Origin: Winogradskyella undariae
GTDB lineage: Bacteria > Bacteroidota > Bacteroidia > Flavobacteriales > Flavobacteriaceae
Assembly: GCF_013285155.1 (NCBI RefSeq)
Contig: NZ_JABTEL010000003.1
Location: 186,001 to 250,000, forward strand
DNA length: 64,000 bases
Reading direction: 5' to 3'
Shown here: one piece after another, positions 53,939 through 63,544 of the stretch
Position numbering within the stretch: the stretch's first letter is position 1
How the letters are laid out: the number at the start of each line of letters is the position of its first letter
Made by a program: the position numbers and the translations under genes
Notes under the pieces: generated by a model
Database searches by the model: none
What the model saw: the letters and a program-made list of their open reading frames with translations, nothing else
Told to the model about the DNA's origin: nothing

Positions 53939-55061
53939 TAAAAAAATTGTTATAATTTCTCCGAATAAAAATGCATATTCTGAAACTTTTATTCAAATGC
54001 ATAGGAAGATGTTACAAGGTAAGGTTGAGTATTTATATGATGATTTTGTGCCAAAAGAATCGGAAAAAGAGGGGGCTTTACTAAAATATTATTATACCCA
54101 TAATTACAGAAACAAGTTATACAGACTACTACCTAGTTTTATTTATGAAAGAAAAATAGGCAACAAGTTAGACAATGTAGTTTTTTTGGAGTATTATTTA
54201 AAGCATAAAAAAATAGATGTTGTATTGGCCGAATACGGAATTACGGGTGCTAAATTGGCTCCTATTTGTGCTAAATTAAATATAAAGTTAATTACTCATT
54301 TTCATGGTTTCGATGCTTCCGTTTATAGTGTTTTAAGTAAATATAAGCGTGAGTATAACTACATGTTTTTTAATGCGACAAAAATAATTGCTGTTTCAAA
54401 AGTTATGTATAATCAACTTTTAAAATTAGGGTGTCCGGAAGACAAATTAATTTTAAATCACTATGGTCCAAATCCAATATTTTTTGAAAGAGTTCAAAAT
54501 AAAATATCTAATCATTTTATCGCTGTAGGGAGATTCACAGATAAAAAAGCCCCTTATTATACTATTTTAGCTTTCAATGAAGTTCTTAAAAAACATCCTT
54601 CTGCAAAATTGACTATTGCAGGAGATGGGGAACTATTCGATGTTTGTAACAATTTAATTAATGCCTTGGGGTTAAATGACTCTGTAAATTTACCAGGAGC
54701 AATTTCTCCTGAAGATTTATCTAATTTATTTGAAAATTCTATAGCTTTTGTTCAGCATTCAATTACAGCTAAAAATGGAGATATGGAAGGAACACCTTTA
54801 GCTGTCTTAGAATCTGGAGCTGCTAATTTGCCAGTCATATCTACAATTCATGCCGGAATTCCTGATGTAGTAATACATGGAGAAACTGGATTTTTAGTAA
54901 ATGAGCATGATTATCATTCTATGGCAGAATACATGATTAAATTATTAGACAATCCACAGTTGGCTAAACAAATGGGGACTAAAGCGAGAAAAAGAATTGA
55001 ATCAAATTTTAATATAGAAAAACATATAAGTATAATTCAAGATATAATTGATAATTCATAA
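53925..55061 (+). CDS. GT4-family glycosyltransferase
   Basis: Start at ATG 53925; a TTG at 53904 would lengthen the overlap. About 378 residues with a GT-B fold. The N-terminal domain has VIISPNKNAYSETFIQMH, and the C-terminal domain has FIAVGRFTDKKAPYYTI and the E-x7-E nucleotide-sugar motif in MEGTPLAVLESGA. It is a retaining enzyme by family; the sugar donor and linkage cannot be read. It is one of several glycosyltransferases that build the repeat unit. Confidence 0.88.
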   Translation: MNLHNKKIVIISPNKNAYSETFIQMHRKMLQGKVEYLYDDFVPKESEKEGALLKYYYTHNYRNKLYRLLPSFIYERKIGNKLDNVVFLEYYLKHKKIDVVLAEYGITGAKLAPICAKLNIKLITHFHGFDASVYSVLSKYKREYNYMFFNATKIIAVSKVMYNQLLKLGCPEDKLILNHYGPNPIFFERVQNKISNHFIAVGRFTDKKAPYYTILAFNEVLKKHPSAKLTIAGDGELFDVCNNLINALGLNDSVNLPGAISPEDLSNLFENSIAFVQHSITAKNGDMEGTPLAVLESGAANLPVISTIHAGIPDVVIHGETGFLVNEHDYHSMAEYMIKLLDNPQLAKQMGTKARKRIESNFNIEKHISIIQDIIDNS

Positions 55062-55279
55062 ATATAAAAGAAGGCTAACTATTAGAAATCAAAATTGTAT
55101 TATTTCTTTTCCTAGCATCAATCTTATAGAATTTTAAAAGGAATTGATGTTATTTAAGATGATGTATTTCATTCATTAATTTTATTTTTCATTTCTGCAC
55201 GAGGATATAGCTGTGTTCACCTAATAATAGATTAGGTCTTAATCGAAAGAATTTTTTTAATAAAGTAAAAGCTTAAAAA

Positions 55280-56179
55280 ATGTTATTTTCTATACTAATA
55301 GCAAATTATAACAATGGGGATTACCTAAAAGATGCTGTTCAAAGTGTTAAGGAACAAACACATGATAATTGGGAGATTATTATTGTAGACGATTGTTCTA
55401 CTGATGGTGGATTTGACTCTTTCAATGCTGAGAATACAGATAAAAGGATAACATGCTATACCAATACTAAAAATATGGGTTGCGGTTTTACTAAAGCGCG
55501 GTGTGTTGAATTAGCAACAGGTAGTGTCTGTGGGTTTTTAGATGGTGATGATAAGCTTACAAAAACGGCACTTGAAGATCTGTTGTTATTACACCGTAAG
55601 AACCCTAATGCTAGTTTAATTTACTCTCAGAGTTACCTTTGTAATGAAGATTTAGAGATTGTTAAAATTAATGATCTGATTGGAGCTATACCTCAAGGTG
55701 CGTCGTATTTAGACTCGTTATTTGGTTCACCATTAGTAAATCACTTTGCTACTTTTAAACGTGAAGCATATTTAAAGACCAAGGGAATCCGAAAAAATTT
55801 AAAACGTGCAGTAGACCAAGATTTGTATTTCAAATTGGAAGAGCAAGGTGATCTTATATTTTTAGAGAAACCGTTGTATTTATACCGGTATTTAAGAACA
55901 GATGGTAAAGACGGAATTTCTACAGGACCTAATAAGCGGTTAGCTAAAGAAGATTATTTTATTGTTTTTTATGAAGCTTTACAACGTAGATTAAAGCGGG
56001 GTATCAAAATACCTAAAAAAACTACTGATGGTTATAGGCGGTTAGTTATAGATTTTTATGTCTTTAAAATAAAAAACAGTAAAAACTTCTTTGATAAATT
56101 AAAAGCTTTATTGGACTCGTTAAAGTACGGAGGTACTAAAGATCGTTTAAATTATAGGATTGGTTTATTACTAAAATAA
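55280..56179 (+). CDS. GT2-family glycosyltransferase
   Basis: 299 residues with the GT-A fold. N-terminal FSILIANYNNGDYLKDAVQSV, the donor-binding VDDCSTDGG and the metal-binding GFLDGDDKLT (DxD-like) are present, followed by the acceptor region VDQDLYFKLEEQG. It has no membrane span. A 218-bp gap precedes it, without a promoter element that I can support; a CCTAAT/ATTAGG inverted repeat lies at 55220-55236. Inverting mechanism by family; substrates unknown. Confidence 0.88.
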   Translation: MLFSILIANYNNGDYLKDAVQSVKEQTHDNWEIIIVDDCSTDGGFDSFNAENTDKRITCYTNTKNMGCGFTKARCVELATGSVCGFLDGDDKLTKTALEDLLLLHRKNPNASLIYSQSYLCNEDLEIVKINDLIGAIPQGASYLDSLFGSPLVNHFATFKREAYLKTKGIRKNLKRAVDQDLYFKLEEQGDLIFLEKPLYLYRYLRTDGKDGISTGPNKRLAKEDYFIVFYEALQRRLKRGIKIPKKTTDGYRRLVIDFYVFKIKNSKNFFDKLKALLDSLKYGGTKDRLNYRIGLLLK

Positions 56180-56188
56180 AAATATAAT

Positions 56189-56860
56189 ATGAGGCTTTTA
56201 AAATCTATTAGATTCAGATATTATCATTATAAAAAACAACAAGAAGCTAAAAAAATCGCGAAATTAAAAGAGGAACATAAAAATTATATAGATGATTTTA
56301 AGGTAGATAACTTTACTATAATTTCTGCTAACTGTTGGGGAGGATCTGTTTATGAAGATTTAAATATACCTTATCAATCGCCCACCATAGGGCTTTTTTT
56401 TTATGCAGAAGATTATATAGAATTTTTGAATAAACTAAAATATTATATGGAATGCCCTTTATCATTTAAGAATACATCTAAATACAAGGAAGCCAATCTT
56501 TTTAGAACTGAAAAATATGCTTATCCCATAGGCATATTAGATAATAAAATTGAAATTCATTTTTTACATTACAAAACAGAAGAAGAGGCTCGATCTAAAT
56601 GGGAAAGAAGAGCTAAACGAATTCATTGGGATAATATTTTCATAGCCTGTACAGATCGAGATCGAATGACTTTAGAATTAATGGAAGAATTCGATAACTT
56701 ACCATACGATAAAAAAGTATTATTTACAGCTAAGAAACTAAAACATATATCTTCAGCAGTACAAATTACAGCTTATAGAAAGGAAGAAGTTGTTGGAGAT
56801 ATATATAACGAGAGATATCATGTTAGTAAAGATTTTAATATTCAAAATTGGTTAGAGTAA
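56189..56860 (+). CDS. DUF1919-family polysaccharide biosynthesis protein
   Basis: 223 residues with the DUF1919 pattern: FTIISANCWGGSVYEDLNI (about 42-60), SPTIGLFFYAEDYIEFL, and WERRAKRIHWDNIFIACTDRD (in two pieces, about 138-158). Family members occur in capsule and O-antigen loci and are thought to transfer a sugar or substituent, but the reaction is not established. It starts 9 bp after the previous gene and ends one base before the next, well inside an operon. Confidence 0.82.
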   Translation: MRLLKSIRFRYYHYKKQQEAKKIAKLKEEHKNYIDDFKVDNFTIISANCWGGSVYEDLNIPYQSPTIGLFFYAEDYIEFLNKLKYYMECPLSFKNTSKYKEANLFRTEKYAYPIGILDNKIEIHFLHYKTEEEARSKWERRAKRIHWDNIFIACTDRDRMTLELMEEFDNLPYDKKVLFTAKKLKHISSAVQITAYRKEEVVGDIYNERYHVSKDFNIQNWLE

Positions 56861-56861
56861 T

Positions 56862-58001
56862 ATGAAAATTGGAATTATTTCAATAATGGAAGGCTATCCT
56901 TGGGGAGGAAGTGAGGAATTGTGGTATAATATGGCTATTCAAGCAGTAGAATCTAATCATGAAGTATTAGTCTCTTATAAATTGTGGGATGAATTACCTG
57001 AAAAATTAAAAATACTACAAGAAAAATATGGTGTAGAAATCTTAACTCGTAATAACAGAACGATATACCCAAGTGTTTGGCAACGTGGTTTAGGGAAATT
57101 GATGAATAAAGCTTCAGAAAATAAAAGGATTAATAATTTTGAAGATATAATTGATCGTAATCCAGACATTCTCTTCATTAATGAAGGCGCTTTTACCAGT
57201 ATTTTACATTTTCCTGACTTATATAATTTATTACTGCAAAACTCAATTCCATATATAATTTTATCTCATCAGAATAGGGAATATGGAGCAATTCCAGAGG
57301 ATAAGTTTTTGCTAGCTAACAAAATTTATCAAAATGCAAAAAAAGTCTTATTTGTTAGTGAACGTAATAAAGAGATGGCAGATATTCTTTTAGCTAAAAG
57401 TTTAAAAAATAGCAAAGTAGTTTTAAACCCTGTTAATTTAACTAAAGTTGAAAAAATACCATTTCCCGTAACTACAATAATGAAATTAGCAACTGTAGGC
57501 AGGTTACAATGTGCACAAAAAGGGCATGACATTTTATTAAGAGCCTTATCTAAATTAAAAAGTAAATTTAATTTTCAGTTAACATTTTATGGTACTGGTG
57601 AAGATGAATTCTATCTAAAACAGTTAACTAAATATCTTGATTTAGAAGCACAAATTATATTTTCAGGATATGAAAAGGATGTAAGAAGTATTTGGAAAGA
57701 TAATCAGTTATTAGTTTTATCATCACATTATGAAGGGATGCCTTTAGTAGTTGTTGAGGCTATGTTGTGTGGTAGAACTTGTGTAGTTACAGATGTCGCA
57801 GGTCATTCAGAATGGATAGAACATAATATTAATGGTTTTATCTCTAAAACCCCAAATGTAAATGAGCTAAAGGTCACTTTAGAAACCGCTTTTAATAATT
57901 TTAAAAGTTGGGAAACTATGGGTAAGGTTGCTTTTGAGGTGGCCACAAATAAATATTCGAATCATCCAGGGCAGGAATTATTGAAAACTATTTTAGATTA
58001 A
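56862..58001 (+). CDS. GT4-family glycosyltransferase
   Basis: 379 residues, GT-B fold. N-terminal ISIMEGYPWGGSEELWYNMA has the Gly-rich acceptor loop. The C-terminal half has LATVGRLQCAQKGHDILLRAL, TFYGTGEDE and the E-x7-E motif in YEGMPLVVVEAMLCG. It directly follows the DUF1919 gene. Retaining chemistry is expected; substrate unknown. Confidence 0.9.
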   Translation: MKIGIISIMEGYPWGGSEELWYNMAIQAVESNHEVLVSYKLWDELPEKLKILQEKYGVEILTRNNRTIYPSVWQRGLGKLMNKASENKRINNFEDIIDRNPDILFINEGAFTSILHFPDLYNLLLQNSIPYIILSHQNREYGAIPEDKFLLANKIYQNAKKVLFVSERNKEMADILLAKSLKNSKVVLNPVNLTKVEKIPFPVTTIMKLATVGRLQCAQKGHDILLRALSKLKSKFNFQLTFYGTGEDEFYLKQLTKYLDLEAQIIFSGYEKDVRSIWKDNQLLVLSSHYEGMPLVVVEAMLCGRTCVVTDVAGHSEWIEHNINGFISKTPNVNELKVTLETAFNNFKSWETMGKVAFEVATNKYSNHPGQELLKTILD

Positions 58002-58037
58002 ATCATGGTTTGGCTTTGTTTTAAATAAATTTATACA

Positions 58038-58856
58038 ATGATAAAGAAACTAAAATATAAAATAATACAATCTTTTTATCGAAATTGTAAATCTAAACCA
58101 AAAGGGGTGGCAATGTTTCATTTTGGGAGATGTGGTAGTACTGTTGTTAGTGAACTTTTAAATCAGAATAAAAACATAAAATGGGATAATGAGTTATTTC
58201 AGATTATTAAGTTAGGTAAGAAAAAACCTTTTGATGTAAAGTATGAAAGTGATATGTTCCAAATTTTGATTAATCGATATTCTAGAACTAAAGAGGTGTT
58301 TTATGGTTTTGAAACTAAAGCTATTAACGAAGCTCATTTGGGGAAAGATTTTTTAAATATGGACTTTGAATTATATTTAGATAAATTGGTGAAATTGGGA
58401 TTTAAAAAGTTTGTGATTCTAAAAAGAAGAAACTATTTTAAACAAGTGTTTTCTATTGCAAGAGGAATTGAAAACAAACAATTTCATTTTAAAAATGAAG
58501 ACAAATTAAAAATAAATAAAATTAATTTTAACCCAGAAAAAGTTACGTATGGTGACTTCAAAGGTGATTTATTAGAGGTTTTTAAACGTTTTGAAAATCA
58601 ATACCAACACATTGAAAATTTAATAAAGTCTAAAGGATTAGATTACTTAGAATTATTTTATGAAGATCATATTGAAAAAGATCCAACTGTTTCATATGGT
58701 TTAATTTGTGAATATCTTGGAGTACAATTATTTGATGAAGTAAGTATTCAACAAAAAAAAATTGCGCATAAAAATATCTTCGATGAAATCAAGGATCCAG
58801 AGCTAGTAAAGAATTATTTACTGGATACGGAATATAGTTGGATGTTAAATAGTTAA
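58038..58856 (+). CDS. Second sulfotransferase-like protein
   Basis: 272 residues. A P-loop-like 5'-PSB motif MFHFGRCGSTVVSELL (about 26-41) and a candidate 3'-phosphate segment KFVILKRRNYFKQVFSIAR (about 134-152) match the sulfotransferase layout, though less closely than the protein at 53138. The C-terminal part with YLELFYEDHIEKDP is also typical. No signal peptide. Two such genes suggest that the glycan carries sulfate at more than one position or on more than one sugar. Other small-group transfer is possible. Confidence 0.68.
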   Translation: MIKKLKYKIIQSFYRNCKSKPKGVAMFHFGRCGSTVVSELLNQNKNIKWDNELFQIIKLGKKKPFDVKYESDMFQILINRYSRTKEVFYGFETKAINEAHLGKDFLNMDFELYLDKLVKLGFKKFVILKRRNYFKQVFSIARGIENKQFHFKNEDKLKINKINFNPEKVTYGDFKGDLLEVFKRFENQYQHIENLIKSKGLDYLELFYEDHIEKDPTVSYGLICEYLGVQLFDEVSIQQKKIAHKNIFDEIKDPELVKNYLLDTEYSWMLNS

Positions 58857-58858
58857 TT

Positions 58859-59839
58859 ATGAATTTATCAATAATCACATGTACATATAATCCCAATAGA
58901 GCGGTTTTTGATCGGCTGATTAGCTCTGTTTCAAAATTAAAAAAAACTAATAACATCAGTGTTGAATGGATCGTAGTTGATAATAATTCAAAAAATAAAA
59001 TTGAAGCTAATTTTGATTTTTCAAATGTTAAGATTCCTTTCTCACACGTCATTGAAAGAAAACCTGGGCTTACAGCTGCCAGGATTTCCGGAATTAATTC
59101 GGCAAAAGGAGATTGGTTAGTTTTTTTTGATGATGATAATGAACCAAATAATAATTATTTAATTGAATCGGTTGAATTAATATTGAATTACCCAAAAGTT
59201 AAGTGTTGGGGTGCGGGTAATATTAATGTTTGTTTCGAAGATAAAAATGTTAATAGTTGGGTAATTAAACAAAAAAAGATTTTTCAAGAACGTCATGTAA
59301 TTGGAGAAATAATTCAGAATTCAGAAGTGTGGAATGAGAATTATCCGCAAGGAACTGGACAATTAATAGAAAAGAAAATAATCTTAGATTATTTAGATAA
59401 GGTTGATTCAGGTTTGTACTCATTAAGTGATAGAAAAGGTAAAAGTTTAAGTAGTGGGGGTGATGTTCAAATTGCTTTAAATGTTATTAAAAAGGGTTAT
59501 AAAGTTGGAGTTAGTGAAAAGTTAATATTAAATCATAATATAGAGTCTAACAAGTCTACATTTGAATACATAAATAGATTGATTTATGGAATGGCTTCTG
59601 GAGCAATTGTTTCCCATCAGCAAGTTTTTCCTAAAAAACAAAGTCCTAGGAATATATCAAACTTAGATGTTTTTTATGTTTTTTTAAATTATTTAAGACA
59701 GTATAAATTTAAATCCTTAAATAAAGATAATCAATTAATATTAGCCCAAAGATTTGGTGATTTAAATGCTCAAAATTTGGCGTCTCATAAAAAAACTAAC
59801 CCTAAATTATTAGAGATTTTTGAAAAAAGATATATTTAA
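58859..59839 (+). CDS. GT2-family glycosyltransferase
   Basis: 326 residues, GT-A fold. LSIITCTYNPNRAVFDRLI at the N-terminus, VDNNSKNK as donor loop, FFDDDNEPNNNYL as the DxD metal site, and SSGGDVQIALNVIKKGYKVG as the catalytic-base region. It starts two bases after the sulfotransferase-like gene. Substrates unknown. Codon use is as AT-rich as its neighbours. Confidence 0.88.
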   Translation: MNLSIITCTYNPNRAVFDRLISSVSKLKKTNNISVEWIVVDNNSKNKIEANFDFSNVKIPFSHVIERKPGLTAARISGINSAKGDWLVFFDDDNEPNNNYLIESVELILNYPKVKCWGAGNINVCFEDKNVNSWVIKQKKIFQERHVIGEIIQNSEVWNENYPQGTGQLIEKKIILDYLDKVDSGLYSLSDRKGKSLSSGGDVQIALNVIKKGYKVGVSEKLILNHNIESNKSTFEYINRLIYGMASGAIVSHQQVFPKKQSPRNISNLDVFYVFLNYLRQYKFKSLNKDNQLILAQRFGDLNAQNLASHKKTNPKLLEIFEKRYI

Positions 59840-60773
59840 TACTCCTATCTTAATTATTTGCTTTAATAGGCCACAATATATTAGTAAACAAGTCGAAGCG
59901 ATTAAATTAGCTCTTCCTAGCACGATATATATATATAGTGATGGACCAAGGCAAAATAATTTAGATGATATTAGGAAAACTAAAAAGGTTATAACACTTT
60001 ATAATGAATTGATAGACTGGGAATGTGATGTTAAATTTTTTTCTAATGAAAAAAATTTAGGATGTTCTAGAGGCCCCATATCAGCAATGTCTTGGTTTTT
60101 TAATCATGTTGAAATGGGAATTATTCTAGAAGACGATATTATTCCAAGTATCGACTTTTTTAAATTCAGTCAAGAAATGTTAGAAAATTATAGAGATGAT
60201 AGAAGAGTAATTTCTATTAGTGGATGTAATTTAGGATTTGAGGGAGTTCCTAATAGTTATTTTTACTCAAATATTATGAACATGTGGGGATGGGCCACTT
60301 GGAGAGACCGGTTTGAAGAAGTTGATTTTGATATGACCTCTTGGGAAGGGAAAAGAAATAAATTATATTTTTTATATGATAAATTAAAAAATGGAACTTT
60401 TGATTTGGATATTAATTGGTGGATATATTGGAAAACAATATTTGACAAAACTGTTAGTTTTTCTAAAGATCGGGTTACTTGGTGGGATTATCAATTTATT
60501 TATCATCAATTAAATAATAATCAATACAGTATTTTTCCAAATAGAAATTTAATAAAGAATATTGGATTTGATTCTGATGCGACGCATACAGGACAAATAA
60601 ACAATCCAGTAAGATTTCTTAAATCAAAACAATTAGATTTTCCAATTCAAGTCAATAATGAATTGAAAAATAATAAAGAATTTTATGAGTTTTTTTTAAA
60701 ACCTTTATGGGCATTTTATAATCGACCTAATTGGAAATTTTATTTTGGTAAATTATTTAAAAAAAACAAATAG
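59820..60773 (+). CDS. Nucleotide-sugar glycosyltransferase (GT-A type)
   Basis: 317 residues. The start is TTG at 59820, overlapping the previous gene by 20 bp; it places the conserved TPILIICFNRPQYISKQ at the N-terminus. Further motifs: FSNEKNLGCSRGPISAM (about 75-91) and the acidic metal site GIILEDDIIPS (about 100-110), then WGWATWRDRF, all typical of a family also labelled hemolytic-like or GNT-I-like glycosyltransferase. No membrane span. Donor and acceptor unknown. A 285-bp gap follows, marking a break in the operon. Confidence 0.82.
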   Translation: MKKDIFNTPILIICFNRPQYISKQVEAIKLALPSTIYIYSDGPRQNNLDDIRKTKKVITLYNELIDWECDVKFFSNEKNLGCSRGPISAMSWFFNHVEMGIILEDDIIPSIDFFKFSQEMLENYRDDRRVISISGCNLGFEGVPNSYFYSNIMNMWGWATWRDRFEEVDFDMTSWEGKRNKLYFLYDKLKNGTFDLDINWWIYWKTIFDKTVSFSKDRVTWWDYQFIYHQLNNNQYSIFPNRNLIKNIGFDSDATHTGQINNPVRFLKSKQLDFPIQVNNELKNNKEFYEFFLKPLWAFYNRPNWKFYFGKLFKKNK

Positions 60774-60895
60774 AATCTATAATTATAAATTAAATTATTT
60801 ATTGTAATTAGAAAATTTAGTTCCTTGATTATCGCTATTACTATAAATTATTAAAATAACACTTAACTTAAGTTGAAAATATTATATAAAAGAAT

Positions 60896-60949
60896 TTGAA
60901 AACATACCCCAAAATATCCATAGTAACCCCTATCTCTATCCCAATATAA
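60896..60949 (+). pseudogene. 5' stub of a GT2 glycosyltransferase gene
   Basis: From TTG 60896 the frame reads KTYPKISIVTPISIPI and stops at 60947-60949. KISIVTP is the conserved GT2 N-terminus, and 23 of 25 bases at 60911-60935 match the start of the GT2 gene at 63545. The rest of a glycosyltransferase is missing. It looks like a remnant left by deletion or recombination in a variable locus. Chance resemblance is possible for such a short stretch. Confidence 0.45.
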
Positions 60950-60992
60950 TATATTGGGAAATTATTCAATGAGTTTAAATTAAAACTCATTG
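60940..60992 (+). repeat. Two adjoining perfect inverted repeats
   Basis: CCCAATAT-AAT-ATATTGGG at 60940-60958 is followed by CAATGAGTTT / AAACTCATTG at 60967-60992 (10-bp stem, 6-nt loop). Neither has a trailing T-run, so they are poor terminators. They fall directly after the glycosyltransferase stub, and may mark a rearrangement point or form an RNA structure upstream of the MBOAT gene. Confidence 0.6.
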
Positions 60993-61058
60993 ATATTAGA
61001 AAATATAAACGAAAAGGGGTGATATTATAAAATCACCATTACAGAATAAACATAACAA

Positions 61059-62506
61059 ATGCTTTTTAATTCCATAGACTTTACTATTTTTCTACCAATT
61101 GTTTTTATTATTTATTGGTTAATTCCTGAAAAAAATCTAAAAACACAAAATTTATTGATTGTTATCTCTAGTTTTGTTTTTTACGGTTGGTGGGATTGGA
61201 GATTTTTATTCTTGATTGTATTTAGTATTTTGGTAGATTACAGTATAGGTAGACGACTTCAAAAAGAAGAAAAGACATCAAAACGTAAACTATTACTGTG
61301 GACCAGTATAGCAGTGAATATAGGCTTTTTAGGTTTTTTTAAATATTATAATTTTTTTGTAGAGAATTTTGTACATGCCTTTAGCTTTTTTGGGCACCCC
61401 ATACAGTCTAATACATTAAATATTATATTACCAGTAGGGATTAGTTTTTATACTTTTCAAACTTTAAGTTATACCATTGATGTTTATAAAAAGAAGTTAA
61501 ACCCCACTAAAGACTTTATTGCTTTTTCTGCCTTTGTAAGTTTCTTTCCACAATTGGTTGCTGGTCCAATAGAACGTGCTACTAGTTTATTGCCTCAATT
61601 CAAAAAAAGCGATCATTTGATAGTATAAAAGTAATTGATGGTTTACGTCAAATTCTTTGGGGATTATTTAAAAAGGTCGTAATTGCTGATAATTGTGCAG
61701 AATATGCCAATTTAATTTTTAATAATTCAGATAACTATACTGGTAGTACATTAGTTTTAGGAGCTATATTTTTTGCGTTTCAAATTTACGGTGATTTTTC
61801 TGGATACTCGGATATTGCAATAGGAACATCTCGTCTTTTCGGGTTTAATCTCAAGCAAAACTTTGCATTCCCTTATTTTTCTAGAGATATAGCTGAATTT
61901 TGGAGAAGGTGGCATATTTCACTAACCACTTGGTTCAGAGATTATGTTTATATTCCTTTAGGCGGTAGTCGTGGAGGAATTTTGATGAAAGTAAGAAATA
62001 CATTTATTATTTTCATTGTTAGTGGTTTTTGGCACGGAGCAAATTGGACATTTATTATTTGGGGGTTATTAAATGCCATTTATTTTCTACCTCTCTTACT
62101 TACTAATAACAATAGGAATAATTTGGCTGTTGTTGCTAAAGATAAATATTTACCCACTCCAAAAGAGTTTTTTTTAATTCTTATAACATTTTCAATGACC
62201 GTGCTTTCTTGGGTCTTTTTTAGAGCAGAAAATGTAGAACATGCTTTGCAATATATATTAGATATATTTAAAGACCCACAATCATTCTATACAATGGCTA
62301 TTTACTACAATTATCGCACTATAATTTTATTAATTTTGTTTTTTATCATTTTAGAATGGTTTGGTAGAGAGAACCAATATGCGATTGAAAAAATTGGATT
62401 GAAATGGAAATGGTACTTTAGATGGTTTTTTTACTCTTTTATTGTTTTCTTAATAGGTATGTTTATGCAAACAGCCGAAACACCATTTATATACTTTCAA
62501 TTTTAA
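61059..62506 (+). pseudogene. MBOAT O-acyltransferase (AlgI-like), frameshifted at an A7 run
   Basis: Two halves of one MBOAT gene in different frames. The first (61059-61628) gives the N-terminal helices with NILLPVGISFYTFQTLSYTID-like sequence and ends PQFKKSDHLIV. The second, open from about 61607 to 62506, continues as RSFDSIKVIDGLRQILWGLF and carries the family motifs FWRRWHISLTTWF and GFWHGANWT with the active-site His. Adding one A to the AAAAAAA at 61602-61608 would restore a protein of about 482 residues. MBOAT proteins of this kind transfer acetyl groups to polysaccharides with an SGNH partner, which follows at 62516. The cause may be a real mutation, phase variation or a sequencing error. 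Confidence 0.82.
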
Positions 62507-62515
62507 TGTAAAACT

Positions 62516-63448
62516 ATGACTGTTTTTATCAAAAAATTCTTTAGCTTCTTATTGTTTTCTGCTGTTACTTACATAATTATTCTTTTTATTTGGGGTACTT
62601 TTATGCCGAGTTACTTGACGCCAAACTTAAATTATGTTAAAGGTTCTTATGGTCATACTTATACTAGATTACAAGATGTTAAGGACTATGAAAATATTGA
62701 TATACTTTTCCTAGGTTCATCTCACACGTATCGTGGTTTTGATAATAGAATTTTTAATGCCTCAGGATTAAAGACATTTAATTTGGGGTCAAGTGCACAA
62801 ACGCCTTTACAAACTATAACTTTGTTGAAAAGACATTTGACTAGATTAAGTCCAAAACTGGTGATTTATGACGTCTATCCTAACACCTTTATGGGAGATG
62901 GTGTGGAGTCATCTTTAGATATTATAAGCAATGAAAAAAATGACTTAAATAGTGTAAAAATGGCACTTTCTGTTAATCATCTTAAAGTGTATAACACATT
63001 GATTTATGCATTTTTACGTGATATATTTGATTGGCGTAAAAATTTTAAAGAATCCCTAGTTAAAGGAGACGATAATTACGTTAAAGGTGGTTTTGTAGAG
63101 AAAGAATTAGCATACTATAAAACCAAAACGTTATTGAGAAAGGAAATTAAATTTGATTCGACACAACTGGATGCGTTTAATGAGTGTCTCAGATTATTAG
63201 AAAAAAATAAAATTTCGGTTATTTTAGTTTATGTTCCTATAGCACCATCAAATTACAGTAGATATACTAATATTCGTGAATTTGATTCCGTGATGAGTGC
63301 TCATATGAAATATTTTAATTTTAATGAGAAACTTATATTAAATGATTCATTACATTTTTATGATCCCGATCACTTAAATCAAAATGGTGTAAAATTATTT
63401 AATAATAAATTAATTGAAATTCTAAATGAGGAAAAATTTAATAGATAA
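62516..63448 (+). CDS. SGNH-hydrolase-like protein, probable partner of the MBOAT acyltransferase
   Basis: 310 residues with one N-terminal membrane anchor (about 8-30). The nucleophile block is DILFLGSSHTYRGFD (Ser68 or Ser69), and the C-terminal block is FYDPDHLNQNG with an Asp-x-x-His-like DPDH at about 283-286. This is the arrangement of SGNH acyl-transfer enzymes such as AlgJ/AlgX or DltD-like partners of MBOAT proteins. It would move acyl groups onto the glycan outside the inner membrane. It starts 9 bp after the frameshifted MBOAT gene, and its own frame is intact. Confidence 0.75.
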   Translation: MTVFIKKFFSFLLFSAVTYIIILFIWGTFMPSYLTPNLNYVKGSYGHTYTRLQDVKDYENIDILFLGSSHTYRGFDNRIFNASGLKTFNLGSSAQTPLQTITLLKRHLTRLSPKLVIYDVYPNTFMGDGVESSLDIISNEKNDLNSVKMALSVNHLKVYNTLIYAFLRDIFDWRKNFKESLVKGDDNYVKGGFVEKELAYYKTKTLLRKEIKFDSTQLDAFNECLRLLEKNKISVILVYVPIAPSNYSRYTNIREFDSVMSAHMKYFNFNEKLILNDSLHFYDPDHLNQNGVKLFNNKLIEILNEEKFNR

Positions 63449-63544
63449 GTTTAAACTTGTCTTAATCCTAATTTATAGATAATTTTACCATAAAGTGACA
63501 AGCTATTATCTAATAATTAATTATTTATCTAAATTGAACATTTA

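Noticed and set aside
60940..60992. Terminator hairpins before the MBOAT gene
   Set aside because: The stems are perfect but neither is followed by a T-run.
61059..62506. Programmed -1 frameshift in the MBOAT gene
   Set aside because: The frame change is -1, but the codon register C AAA AAA AGC does not give a good tandem-slip heptamer, and MBOAT genes are not known for recoding. A plain indel or homopolymer variation is simpler.
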